Shown: positions 29,919 through 39,332, counted from the first letter of the stretch. The stretch: DNA of 64,000 nucleotides from Desulfobacteraceae bacterium (GCA_003599865.1 QZKS01000064.1:58423-122422); one strand, 5' to 3'. The notes: generated by a model from the sequence alone, not told the origin. Translations and numbers: made by a program.

Positions 29919-32194
29919 ATCAGCCCTTTTTTGGAATGGTTCTTCAGCATCTTGAAATAGGTGATTCCGGCTTCTCCGTCCGCATAGTAATCTTCGATGG
30001 TGGATATGATCCGATATCCGCAGCGTTCATAAAATAACCGCAAGGATGCATTGTGAATCCGCTCGGAGGTTTCGGCATAGATCCGCAAACCACCCTGGGA
30101 CTGAATGGATTTTTCGGTCTCCAGGATGATCTTCCGCCCCAGCCCCCGTCCCTGCAGCCCCGGCTGGATCACGATCCAGTAGAGCTTAAAGGATGTAACC
30201 GAACAAGGCACAGGACCATAAGCGGAAAAACCAATCAGCCGGCCGTATTGTTCGGCCAGCAGGAAATAACAGCCGCTTCCGGTATCATGGTCCAGTCTGT
30301 CCTGCAGGAGTCTCAAAGCCATTTCCGTTTCAATAGCGGTGAAAATACCCGTTGCATTCATCAGGGTTCGCAAGCGCCGCATATCTTCCGGAACCGGTTC
30401 CAGGCGATATGACAGGCCGTGAAATACCGCACGTTTGTGGTTATCGGGTTTTGCCGGTTTCTGATTGGCGTAAAAAAGGCCTTTTAAAAAGCGCACGGCA
30501 TTCTGCCCCAGTGTCCGGGTCCGGTAACCTCCTTCCTGGATGACAATCGTGGGGATATTCAATTCGCCGATCATCCGTCCGTTCTGCTCAAAATCCCCGG
30601 GCATCAGGGACCATGTTCCGGTGGGGTCCCCTTTGGCGGTGTCCAGTCCCAGTGCAACAATCAAAAACAGGGGTTTATACTCGGTGATCCGGAGAAGTGC
30701 CTTGGACAGGGTCTTGCGGTACTTCTCACCGTCCATTTCTTCCGGAAGAGGAAGATTCAGGTTGAATCCCTCCCCTTCCTCCTTGCCGGTTTCGTTTTCA
30801 AAACCGGAAAAATAAGGGTACGCGAATTTGGGATGCCCGTGTATGGAAACGGTCAGGACATCCGCACGCCGGTAAAAAATATTCTGCTGCCCGTTTCCAT
30901 GGTGATAATCAATGTCCAGAATGGCAATCCTGCCGAAGCGGCTCAGGTATTGGGCGGCAATGGCGTTGTTGTTGAAATAGCAGAAACCGCCGAAAGACCG
31001 TCTCTCGGCATGGTGTCCGGGCGGCCGCAGCAGCGCATAGGCGACTCTTCTGCCTTCCACTACCTCCTGGGCGGCCGTCAACGCGCAATCCACGGCGCGC
31101 CTTGCCGCGGGATAGGCATTCCGGTTGATCGGCGTGAAGGTGTCGATGCAGTAATACCCGGACAGAACCGATTTTTCTTTGGGCGGCCGCATTCTGTTTC
31201 GAATGGGGAAGATATACGGATAAATAGATTTTTTTTCCGGAACCGATTCACAGGCCCTGCGGATATAATTCACAAAATCCGTATCATGAACGGCAAGCAT
31301 ATGTTTTTCGGGAAACGTCCTGACACCGATGGTTTCAAACATGGTTGTTTTCTGAAGCACGGACTGGATGCTTTGAATGCGTACCGGCGATTCCACATAA
31401 CCCTGTTCATGGACGTGGTGGATGGCATGCCGGTCATGGATAACCAGTGCGATCCGTTCCATATAGCGATCATCGACCTCGATCCGGGCAGCCTCGGGTT
31501 TGACATAACGGAACTCCCGCAATTGTACGGGATTCTCCTTGATGGAGCCCAGAACAAGCCGGACATATGCAGGCGGACAGTAATCCCGGTATTTCCTTTC
31601 CAGGATTGCCCGCACCACTTTTTTCAGAAAGCCCGGGAAAAGCGGTTTCCGGGATTGCAGCCCGTCATAAACCAGATGCGGCATGCATGTTTCTCCCGGC
31701 TTGACCGGGGCTTCATATGCGGTATGGATAATGGGACGGGCACCGTATTGTTCGTAAAAACTCAGACGGGCCTTATTTTTCTTGATGTTGTCACGGCTGT
31801 CGTCACAGGCCTTAGGATCATCCGGCAGGCATTCAAAAAAAAGTCCTTTGACACCCAGAGAGGCGGCTTCCTCCCTGACTCTTTCATACAGTACACCGCC
31901 CAGCCCTCCGCTGGATTTTCCTTTGGCAATGGCAATCCAGTCCAGAAAACAGAAATTGATCTGCGGTTCATAGAGAAGCATGGAAAAACCAAGCACCTTG
32001 GCACGGTCATTTTCAGCCGCAAAGAGGATGGAGGCGAATCGCTGTTTAAAGGGGTTTCGAAGTTTTTCGCCGATGGAGTCGATCTCATCCTCGGAAACCA
32101 GATCAAATCTGGTTTTTAAAATTTCTTTGATCTGTTTGAGCGCATCCCGGTTTACCGGCAGGATGTCATCATGAATCCTACGGATTTTCAGCAT
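29915..32194 (-). CDS. Trifunctional GNAT acetyltransferase - HDAC-family deacetylase - GNAT acetyltransferase fusion
   Basis: N-terminal GNAT-like region (FCFLDWIAIAKGKSSGGLGGVLYERVREEAASLGVKGLFFEC); HDAC core (LLRPPGHHAERRSFGGFCYFNNNAIAAQYL...ILDIDYHHGNGQQNIFY...VALGLDTAKGDP...EGGYRTRTLG); C-terminal GNAT (IVIQPGLQGRGLGRKIILETEKSIQSQGGLRIYAET...FYERCGYRI). Confidence 0.88.
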   Translation of the reverse strand: MLKIRRIHDDILPVNRDALKQIKEILKTRFDLVSEDEIDSIGEKLRNPFKQRFASILFAAENDRAKVLGFSMLLYEPQINFCFLDWIAIAKGKSSGGLGGVLYERVREEAASLGVKGLFFECLPDDPKACDDSRDNIKKNKARLSFYEQYGARPIIHTAYEAPVKPGETCMPHLVYDGLQSRKPLFPGFLKKVVRAILERKYRDYCPPAYVRLVLGSIKENPVQLREFRYVKPEAARIEVDDRYMERIALVIHDRHAIHHVHEQGYVESPVRIQSIQSVLQKTTMFETIGVRTFPEKHMLAVHDTDFVNYIRRACESVPEKKSIYPYIFPIRNRMRPPKEKSVLSGYYCIDTFTPINRNAYPAARRAVDCALTAAQEVVEGRRVAYALLRPPGHHAERRSFGGFCYFNNNAIAAQYLSRFGRIAILDIDYHHGNGQQNIFYRRADVLTVSIHGHPKFAYPYFSGFENETGKEEGEGFNLNLPLPEEMDGEKYRKTLSKALLRITEYKPLFLIVALGLDTAKGDPTGTWSLMPGDFEQNGRMIGELNIPTIVIQEGGYRTRTLGQNAVRFLKGLFYANQKPAKPDNHKRAVFHGLSYRLEPVPEDMRRLRTLMNATGIFTAIETEMALRLLQDRLDHDTGSGCYFLLAEQYGRLIGFSAYGPVPCSVTSFKLYWIVIQPGLQGRGLGRKIILETEKSIQSQGGLRIYAETSERIHNASLRLFYERCGYRIISTIEDYYADGEAGITYFKMLKNHSKKGLI

Positions 32195-32291
32195 GTTATT
32201 ACCTTATTTCAAATGGTTCCGGACTCCGGTGTTCATCGGAGCGGCGATTCAGGGACAGTTTACGGGTTCATCAAACAAATAGTCATATTAT

Positions 32292-32323
32292 AAAAAAAAG
32301 GGCAACCGGTAAACCGTTGCCCT
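32292..32323 (-). terminator. Intrinsic terminator for a minus-strand transcript
   Basis: Minus-strand GGGCAACGG-TTTA-CCGGTTGCCC hairpin followed by TTTTTTTTA. Confidence 0.8.
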
Positions 32324-32346
32324 CTTCTCTTTTTGCATGCACCAAC

Positions 32347-32469
32347 TTATTCTTTTGACAGAATTTCCTGATTCCGCACGATTCGTTTCTGATCGGCCTT
32401 GCGATTGGCTTTGTGCGCACGTTTCTTGTTTTTTCGAATCAGTTTTATTTGAAAGGTTTTTGATGTCAT
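32347..32469 (-). CDS. Small (40-aa) highly basic protein
   Basis: MTSKTFQIKLIRKNKKRAHKANRKADQKRIVRNQEILSKE; strong GGAGGAG RBS upstream and terminator downstream. Confidence 0.6.
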   Translation of the reverse strand: MTSKTFQIKLIRKNKKRAHKANRKADQKRIVRNQEILSKE

Positions 32470-32625
32470 CGGTTGCTCTCCTCCGACGGTAATGCCGCAG
32501 GCAGCGGTTGGTGACGGACCGTCCGACATCCAGATGCCGCTGTTTGAGTCCGACCCGCGTCATGATAAATTTTATATATCATATTGGTGAAATGCGGTGC
32601 AACTGAAATTCCGCGCTTCCCATGC

Positions 32626-32654
32626 TTTACAACGCCGGAAGGATCATATATAAA
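32626..32654 (+). promoter_or_regulatory. Candidate sigma70 promoter upstream of the outer-membrane protein gene
   Basis: TTTACA (32626-32631), 17-nt spacer, TATAAA (32649-32654); each box 5/6 to consensus. Confidence 0.55.
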
Positions 32655-32715
32655 GCAAAATCATCGCAATGACACAAAACAATCCCATGATTTCCGATAA
32701 AAAAAGGAGTTACAA

Positions 32716-33231
32716 ATGAACTGTTTACGAATGGATAAAAAATGGTTGCTGAAAATCACTGTATTGTCTCTGACCGTCCTTTTTCTGCCGGCTGCCGTCT
32801 TTGCCGCACCCCAGTTCGGACTGGGAATTTCGATCACGGAAGACGGACAGGTTATTCATTGTCCGATAAAGCTGGAGCAGAATCTCAGACTGGAAGGATC
32901 GCTGGGAATCCATTCCTATGACCGGGAAAACTCCGGTGCAAGCGATACGGATTCGATTGTCCTGAAGTTCGGCGGATACATGGTACGGAACGTGTACGAA
33001 AAAACGGATATTTATTACGGCGGTAAAGTGATTTATGAAAAAAATGACACCGGCATCACGGATCAGAACGGTTATGGAATCGGCCCTGCCTTTGGGTTTG
33101 AATACTACATCACCGGTCACATCTCCGTAGGCGGCGAAGCGGAGGTGTATTACATGTTCCATGACCGCAGCGGCGGCGATGCCAAAGAATACGGTACGGA
33201 CAGCCGTGTGATTCTGCGGTATTATTTCTAG
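32716..33231 (+). CDS. Secreted/outer-membrane beta-barrel protein
   Basis: Signal peptide (KWLLKITVLSLTVLFLPAAVFAA), alternating beta-strand pattern, C-terminal ...SRVILRYYF aromatic terminus; AAAGGAG RBS. Confidence 0.72.
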   Translation: MNCLRMDKKWLLKITVLSLTVLFLPAAVFAAPQFGLGISITEDGQVIHCPIKLEQNLRLEGSLGIHSYDRENSGASDTDSIVLKFGGYMVRNVYEKTDIYYGGKVIYEKNDTGITDQNGYGIGPAFGFEYYITGHISVGGEAEVYYMFHDRSGGDAKEYGTDSRVILRYYF

Positions 33232-33281
33232 TCATGCCAAAAAAGACCAGCCGTTGGGATTGAACGGGAGGGCTGTAAATC

Positions 33282-34127
33282 ATGACGACAACCGGACATG
33301 AGTTGACATTGGGATACTCCACCTGCCCCAATGATACGTTTCTGTTTCATGCCCTGGCCCATGGTCTGGTCCGGTGTGATGATGTTCGATTTTCCGTTTT
33401 TCTGGAAGATGTGGAAACCCTGAACCAGAATGCGAGAAGCGCTCTTTTTCATGTTTCCAAGCTGTCGTTTGCGGCCATCGGGAATCTTCTGGACACATAC
33501 GCCCTCCTGCGGTCCGGAGCGGCTCTCGGCAGGGGCTGCGGGCCGCTGATTGTGGCCCGTCCCGGGATGAAACTCGACAATATGGCATCCGGCAGAATCG
33601 CGGTTCCCGGACTGTGGACAACCGCCTTTCTTCTCCTGACCCTGTATCTTGGCCGGACACCGGAAACCATGCCCATGACCTTTGACCGGATCATGCCGGC
33701 CCTTCGGAACGGGGAAGCCGATTATGGCATTATTATCCATGAAGGACGGTTCACCTATCCGGAGTATGGACTGGTCAAATTGCTGGATCTGGGGGAATGG
33801 TGGGAACAGACCACGGCCCTGCCCATTCCGCTGGGCGGGATCTGCATTCAGCGAAGCCTGGGACCGGAAATCGCTCAACAGGTGGAAGCGTCCATCCGGG
33901 AAAGTGTTGAATTCGCGTTCCGTCATCCGGAAGCATCCAAAGAGTATACTGCCGGACATGCAAAGGAAATGTCTCCGGATATCATCCGGAACCATATTGA
34001 TCTTTATGTCAATGCCTTTACGGTCGACCTTGGCGAAACAGGTGCAGAAGCTGTGGAAACACTTTTTTCAATGGCAAGGGCAAGTGGATCAATCCCAGAT
34101 TCAACAAGGCCGCTTTTTGCCTGTTGA
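33282..34127 (+). CDS. mqnD: 1,4-dihydroxy-6-naphthoate synthase
   Basis: LTLGYSTCPNDTFLFHALAHGLV, LEDVETLNQNARSALFHVSKLSFAAIG, LRSGAALGRGCGPLIVAR, DYGIIIHEGRFTYPEYGL motifs. Confidence 0.95.
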   Translation: MTTTGHELTLGYSTCPNDTFLFHALAHGLVRCDDVRFSVFLEDVETLNQNARSALFHVSKLSFAAIGNLLDTYALLRSGAALGRGCGPLIVARPGMKLDNMASGRIAVPGLWTTAFLLLTLYLGRTPETMPMTFDRIMPALRNGEADYGIIIHEGRFTYPEYGLVKLLDLGEWWEQTTALPIPLGGICIQRSLGPEIAQQVEASIRESVEFAFRHPEASKEYTAGHAKEMSPDIIRNHIDLYVNAFTVDLGETGAEAVETLFSMARASGSIPDSTRPLFAC

Positions 34128-35058
34128 TGGACTTCATGTATCCGGACAAAATGTATGCCGATTCCGGCCCAATGAGAGATTTTGTTTTTTTCCCTTGAAT
34201 CAGGGTCGGGAAAAAGGACAGTTTTACACGTTCCGGAACGATTTTTTCCGCATACAGCCCCTGATAAAAAGTTTTCAGGCCCTGCAATTCAAAATGTCCG
34301 AGGCCGTATTGCAATTTTTCAAAATAGGTTCTGCATTCATTCGGGTCCAGATTAAGAAGGTTTGACGCAGCTTTCCGGATTTCCGGCATATTCATTCTGC
34401 CGAGCTGCTTGGATCGCTCAAAATGCCCGGCAATGTCTGTAACGATCCTGGAATTTTCCCGGGCAAATGTCTTTCTGACCGCCCAGACCGCAAACACAAA
34501 GGGAAGTCCGGTCACCTGTTTCCAGAGCTCTCCCAGGTCATAAACATATTGAAACCGGTTTTGCCATCCGCCGGTCAGGGCACTATTCCCGATCACCAGA
34601 ACCGCATCATGGTTTTCCCAGGTTGAACTGTTGTCCGGATGGATTGCCCCGGTTTCAAACTGCGGAAAGATTTTTTTCCAGGACAGTATGAGTTTCAGCA
34701 TATCTGCTGCAGATGCGGATTCATCGGAAAGCAGGATATTCCGGTTTTCCAGTTTTTCCAAAGGATGATTGGATACCAGAAGAACGCTCATGACTTTTCC
34801 AAAGGCTGAAATGGAAAGATTGGGAAGAAGAGACCAGTCATGGTGATTCCGGGCAAAGGCTGCGGAAGACACCGGACTGATATCGATCATCCCCTGCTCC
34901 ATCATTCGGTTCAGCACCGCAGGCGGCTGGGATATCAGTCTGATATGGGAAGGGGTTCCTGCCTGTTCAAGACCGTAATAGACAGGCGCGACATTGATAT
35001 ATCCAATCCGTCCTACCCGGATGATTTTTGGATCTGTAATATGTTGCAGTTGATTCAT
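34018..35058 (-). CDS. mqnA: Chorismate dehydratase, C-terminally extended ORF
   Basis: IRVGRIGYINVAPVYYGLE, MMEQGMIDISPVSSAAFARN, LLPNLSISAFGKVMSVLLVS, DLGELWKQVTGLPFVFAVWAVRK; final 36 codons antisense to the mqnD 3' end. Confidence 0.92.
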   Translation of the reverse strand: MNQLQHITDPKIIRVGRIGYINVAPVYYGLEQAGTPSHIRLISQPPAVLNRMMEQGMIDISPVSSAAFARNHHDWSLLPNLSISAFGKVMSVLLVSNHPLEKLENRNILLSDESASAADMLKLILSWKKIFPQFETGAIHPDNSSTWENHDAVLVIGNSALTGGWQNRFQYVYDLGELWKQVTGLPFVFAVWAVRKTFARENSRIVTDIAGHFERSKQLGRMNMPEIRKAASNLLNLDPNECRTYFEKLQYGLGHFELQGLKTFYQGLYAEKIVPERVKLSFFPTLIQGKKTKSLIGPESAYILSGYMKSINRQKAALLNLGLIHLPLPLKKVFPQLLHLFRQGRP

Positions 35059-35104
35059 ATGCTTGATACTTTTTTTTATCCTTTATATTCATCTACCATG
35101 TTCA

Positions 35105-36328
35105 TCATGCCGGTATCCGGTTTACGGGTCCCTGAAACGATGCATGAGCAATGGATTCCATAAGCTGTTTCACATTGCCTGCCGGCAAATCCAGATACGG
35201 AAACGATCCCAGTTCACCGGGCCGGAGGGTTCCGGTCAGTCCGTCCAGTCCGAGAGCTCTCGCGCCGTTTGCCGTGGCCATTTCCAGAATATCCACAGGG
35301 GGGATTTCCGGAAAACGGGCGGCTGCAAATTTCATTTCATCAAACATACTGAGTGTATCAACGCTTGCCAGGCTGTCTGTTCCCAGGCACAGATTGATGT
35401 TGTGTTTCATCATGGACGGCACATCCGGCAATGTTCCATGAAGGGCCTGATTGCTCCGCAGACACAGACATACGGATGACCCGTTTTTACGCAGGATTTC
35501 AAAATCCGTTTCATCCGCCCGTATTACATGGACTGCAATGGTTCCGGAATGCAGCAGACGGATCTGGTCCGCATACCGAACCGGCGAAAGGTTCCTGCCG
35601 ATACCCCAGGATGAAAAGTCAATTCCTCTTTCCGAAAGAAAGTCGGCCCATGCCCCTTTGCCGGTTGCAAGAAATTCAACCTCTTCTATGGATTCTGCCA
35701 GATGGATGGAAAACCGCAGCTTCGCTTTTAAAGACAGGGTTTTCAATCTCGTCAGGAGCTCGGGCGATGTGGTATGGGGTGCATGTCCGGCCAGGGAAAT
35801 GCTTTGCCCTGGTCCTTTCCGGCAGGTAAGGGTCTTGTCCGGATGGCTGCCGAGAAATTCCTGAAACCAGATGCCGAGAAGCGGTGACCGGGCAAAAAGC
35901 TCCTGAGTGATCCCCATTGTGGAAACATCCCCTGCGGCAATGCATCCGGATGAGAGGAGCTGGTCAATCCCGAGCGCCGCTTCCTGTAGAAGGGTTTCCG
36001 GTTCAAACCCGGATCGCTGTGCCAGCAGTTCCTGCACCCATGATAGAAATCCATTTTGAGATGCAACACGGTTTTTCAATGCGCAAAGTTCCAGATGGGT
36101 ATGCGCATTGACCAGACCCGGCAATATCACGCCGTTGCCATGATCGATAATCGGGCCGTCGACCGATTTGCTTCCCTTCCCGATTTCAATGATAAATCCG
36201 TCATGAACCACAACATATCCGTTCTGAAGAATGTTGTTTTTTTCAACGACAACCCATTCCGCACGGTGCGTAACCGGTTTGACATGATGCGCCTGCGCCT
36301 GTTCGTTGATGGCTTCCGTATTATCCAT
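35105..36328 (-). CDS. Amidohydrolase, likely aminodeoxyfutalosine deaminase (MqnX-type)
   Basis: GVILPGLVNAHTHLELCAL, FSIHLAES, NLCLGTDSLASVDTLSMFDEM; located inside the mqn cluster; internal ATG at 36328 chosen. Confidence 0.82.
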   Translation of the reverse strand: MDNTEAINEQAQAHHVKPVTHRAEWVVVEKNNILQNGYVVVHDGFIIEIGKGSKSVDGPIIDHGNGVILPGLVNAHTHLELCALKNRVASQNGFLSWVQELLAQRSGFEPETLLQEAALGIDQLLSSGCIAAGDVSTMGITQELFARSPLLGIWFQEFLGSHPDKTLTCRKGPGQSISLAGHAPHTTSPELLTRLKTLSLKAKLRFSIHLAESIEEVEFLATGKGAWADFLSERGIDFSSWGIGRNLSPVRYADQIRLLHSGTIAVHVIRADETDFEILRKNGSSVCLCLRSNQALHGTLPDVPSMMKHNINLCLGTDSLASVDTLSMFDEMKFAAARFPEIPPVDILEMATANGARALGLDGLTGTLRPGELGSFPYLDLPAGNVKQLMESIAHASFQGPVNRIPA

Positions 36329-37406
36329 GTGACGACCCGCCATTGACCGGATTATAGAAACAATCCCGTTGCCGGGGCTGATATCCGGCATCCCGGATCA
36401 GCCGGATCATCTCTTCTTTCGGCAGCCGGAAGGAAACGCCTGCGGCAGCGACCACGTTTTCTTCAATCATCGTGCTTCCCAGATCATTGGCGCCGAATGC
36501 CATCGATGCCTGTGCGATCTTGTCTCCCTGGGTCACCCAGGAAGCCTGGATGTTGTCGATGTTGTCCAGAAAGAGCCGGGATACGGAGAGGACCCGCAGA
36601 TATTCGACCGCAGTGGCTTTTCGGACATTCAGCCGGGTATGGGAAGGCTGGAATGTCCAGGGGATGAATGCGGTAAATCCGCCGGTTTCATCCTGAAGGC
36701 TGCGTATTTTTTCCAAATGTTCAATGATCTTCGCTTTGGTTTCAATATGCCCGAACATCATGGTCGCCGTAGTCCGTAAACCCAGGTGATGCGCCTCTCT
36801 CATGACATCAAGCCATTGTCCGGACCGGTACTTGTTCGGAGAAATTTGCTTTCGCACGTCGTCCACCAGAATTTCCGCCCCGCCCCCGGGAATCGAATCC
36901 AGACCGGCCTGAATCAGTTCTTTGAGGGTATCGGTGATGGACAGGCCGGCCCGTTCCGCCATAAACAGGATCTCCGGAGGGGAAAAACCATGAATATGAA
37001 TGGGAAAGCCGGATTTGATAAACCTTAGCAGATTCAAATAATAATCAAAATCAAGATGGGGGTTGAGCCCTCCCTGAAGCAGGATCTGGGTTCCGCCCAG
37101 AGAGAGGGTTTCCTCGATTTTTTGTTTCAGCGATTCTTCGGAAATCAGGTAGCCTTTTTCCGGCTGCATTGCATCCTTGTAAAACGCACAGAACCGGCAG
37201 CCGGATGAACAGATGTTGGTGTAATTGATATTCCGGTCAACAACATAGGTGACGATCGGTTCCGGATGAAGCCTGCGCTTCATCCGGTCTGCCGCATAGG
37301 CAAGATCGAGGAGTTCCGCGTCAACCAGAAGCCTCAGAGCATCTTGTGCCTGGAGCCGCTCATACTGTTCGATTTGATGATATATGGATTTCAGGTCTTT
37401 CATCAT
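36321..37406 (-). CDS. mqnC: Cyclic dehypoxanthinyl futalosine synthase (radical SAM)
   Basis: NYTNICSSGCRFCAFY CxxxCxxC motif, GGTQILLQGGLNPHLDFDYYL, AGLDSIPGGGAEIL. Confidence 0.95.
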   Translation of the reverse strand: MMKDLKSIYHQIEQYERLQAQDALRLLVDAELLDLAYAADRMKRRLHPEPIVTYVVDRNINYTNICSSGCRFCAFYKDAMQPEKGYLISEESLKQKIEETLSLGGTQILLQGGLNPHLDFDYYLNLLRFIKSGFPIHIHGFSPPEILFMAERAGLSITDTLKELIQAGLDSIPGGGAEILVDDVRKQISPNKYRSGQWLDVMREAHHLGLRTTATMMFGHIETKAKIIEHLEKIRSLQDETGGFTAFIPWTFQPSHTRLNVRKATAVEYLRVLSVSRLFLDNIDNIQASWVTQGDKIAQASMAFGANDLGSTMIEENVVAAAGVSFRLPKEEMIRLIRDAGYQPRQRDCFYNPVNGGSSHG

Positions 37407-38512
37407 GAAACATTTTCAATAGGATGGTAGAAGGAGTCCCGTTCCACCGGCTCGAATCCTGCCGATTGGATCAGGTTAACCATCTGATCGCGTGACAGTC
37501 CCTTGGCTGTCCTGGCTCCTGCCATGTGGGTGATTTTTTCCTCGATGATGGTTCCGTCCAGATCGTCCGCCCCAAAGGAAAGTGATAGCTGGGCCAAAGG
37601 TTCCCCGATCATGACCCAGTAGCCTTTGATATGGTCGAAATTGTCCAGCATCAATCTGGCGACCGCAATGGTTGTCAGATCATCAAAGGCCGTTGTCCGG
37701 GGCAGATGGGACAGCTTTGTATTTTCCGAATGGAAGGCCAGCGGTATGAATGCGGAAAACCCGCCGGTTTCATCCTGAAGATTCCGGAGGCTGATCAGGT
37801 GGTCCACTCGTTCTCCGATGGTTTCAATATGCCCGTACAGCATGGTTGCATTGGATGTCAGACCGTTTTCATGAACGGTTTTCACAATTTCCAGCCATCT
37901 TTCCTTACCGATTTTCCGGGGAAAAAGCTGCTGCCTGACCCGCTGATTCAATACTTCGGCTCCGCCGCCGGGCATCATGGAAAGCCCGGCCTGTTTGAGT
38001 TGAACAATCACTTCGGAAACGCTTAACCCGGAAATTTCCGAAAAATAATCGATTTCAACAGCGGTAAATGCTTTCACGGCTGCATCGGGTCTACGTTCCT
38101 TTACGGTTTCAATCAGTCGGATATAATAATCAAACGGAAGGGAAGCGTTCAGGCCGCCGACCATATGAATTTCCCGGATGGGCTCCCGGGCTCTTTGATC
38201 AAGCTGTGCCTTCACGTCTTCAATGGAGAGTGTGAAGGCCCCCTGTTCCTCTTTTTCCCGGGAAAACGCACAGAACAGGCAATGATTTTTGCAGATATTG
38301 GTATAATTGATGTGCTGATTATACACAAAATAAGCTGTTTTCCCATGACGTTTCCGGCGGATATAATCGGCAAGGCGGGCCTTTCCGATCAGATCCGTGC
38401 TGTGAAACAGGGTACAGCCATCGGCGTAATCAAGACGCTGCCCGTGCAGGATCTTATCCCTGATGGGTAAAAGGTTATGATCAGAAAAAGAGATGTCCGG
38501 CATTCCGTTCAT
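37403..38512 (-). CDS. mqnE: Aminodeoxyfutalosine synthase (radical SAM)
   Basis: NYTNICKNHCLFCAFSR, EIHMVGGLNASLPFDYYIRLI, AGLSMMPGGGAEVLNQRVR, DDLDGTIIEEKITHMAGA; ORF extends to 38596, start uncertain. Confidence 0.94.
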   Translation of the reverse strand: MNGMPDISFSDHNLLPIRDKILHGQRLDYADGCTLFHSTDLIGKARLADYIRRKRHGKTAYFVYNQHINYTNICKNHCLFCAFSREKEEQGAFTLSIEDVKAQLDQRAREPIREIHMVGGLNASLPFDYYIRLIETVKERRPDAAVKAFTAVEIDYFSEISGLSVSEVIVQLKQAGLSMMPGGGAEVLNQRVRQQLFPRKIGKERWLEIVKTVHENGLTSNATMLYGHIETIGERVDHLISLRNLQDETGGFSAFIPLAFHSENTKLSHLPRTTAFDDLTTIAVARLMLDNFDHIKGYWVMIGEPLAQLSLSFGADDLDGTIIEEKITHMAGARTAKGLSRDQMVNLIQSAGFEPVERDSFYHPIENVS

Positions 38513-38675
38513 TTGCCCCTGATCTGAGAAAATCGATATATTCGGATTAATGACCACATGGTCATATGTATAAATCAGAAGCATGGTGTAAAGCAAGTTT
38601 TTTCCGGATTTTTACAAAAGGGATTTCCGGATTTTTCCGTATGGATACGCAGAAAAAGGCCGAAGTGATGGAATC

Positions 38676-39332
38676 CTATTTCAATGCTTTTATTTTTTTA
38701 ATGTCATCGGATTTCCCCAGCATAATCAGGATGTCGCTGTCCTTTATGACAAAACTTGCCGGCGGGACCAGCAGAAAATTTTCCGGGACCAGTTCCTTGA
38801 TGGCGATAATATGAACATTGTATTTTGCCCTGAGATTGATCTCTTTCAGGTTTTTCCCGATAAATTCTCGTGGAGGCCCTACCTGCAGAAGATCGAAATC
38901 ATCGGAAAGCGGTATGAAATCCAGAACATTGGGTCTGGACAGGCTGCGGGATATGCGCAGGGCCATGTCTCTTTCCGGATGGATAATTTCGGTTGCCCCG
39001 ACCCGTTTCAAAATTTTTTCATGATCATCATCCAATGCCTTGGCCAGAATTTTTTTGACGCCTATTTCCTGAAGATACAGACAGATCAGGATGCTGATGC
39101 TGATTTTGGTGCCGGTGGATACCAGTACCCCATCCATGTTTTCCAGCCCCAGGGATTTTAAGGCTTCCCTGTCCGTGGAATTGAGGACTACCGCTTCCGT
39201 GCAATGGGGATCAATGGCCTGCACCCGCGATTTGTCAATATCAATGGCAATGACTTCATTCCCGTCTTCATATAAAGCCTTGGCAACATGAAATCCGAAT
39301 TTGCCAAGCCCGATTACTGCGAATTTTTTCAT
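38676..39332 (-). CDS. ktrA: K+ uptake regulatory subunit (TrkA/KtrA family, RCK domain)
   Basis: KKFAVIGLGKFGFHVAKALYEDGNEVIAIDIDKSRVQAI Rossmann motif; TrkA-C domain (FIGKNLKEINLRAKYNVHIIAIKE). Confidence 0.92.
   Translation of the reverse strand: MKKFAVIGLGKFGFHVAKALYEDGNEVIAIDIDKSRVQAIDPHCTEAVVLNSTDREALKSLGLENMDGVLVSTGTKISISILICLYLQEIGVKKILAKALDDDHEKILKRVGATEIIHPERDMALRISRSLSRPNVLDFIPLSDDFDLLQVGPPREFIGKNLKEINLRAKYNVHIIAIKELVPENFLLVPPASFVIKDSDILIMLGKSDDIKKIKALK

Noticed and set aside
30833-32119. 428-aa plus-strand ORF
   Set aside because: Antisense shadow of the GNAT-HDAC-GNAT gene, which has clear motifs on the minus strand
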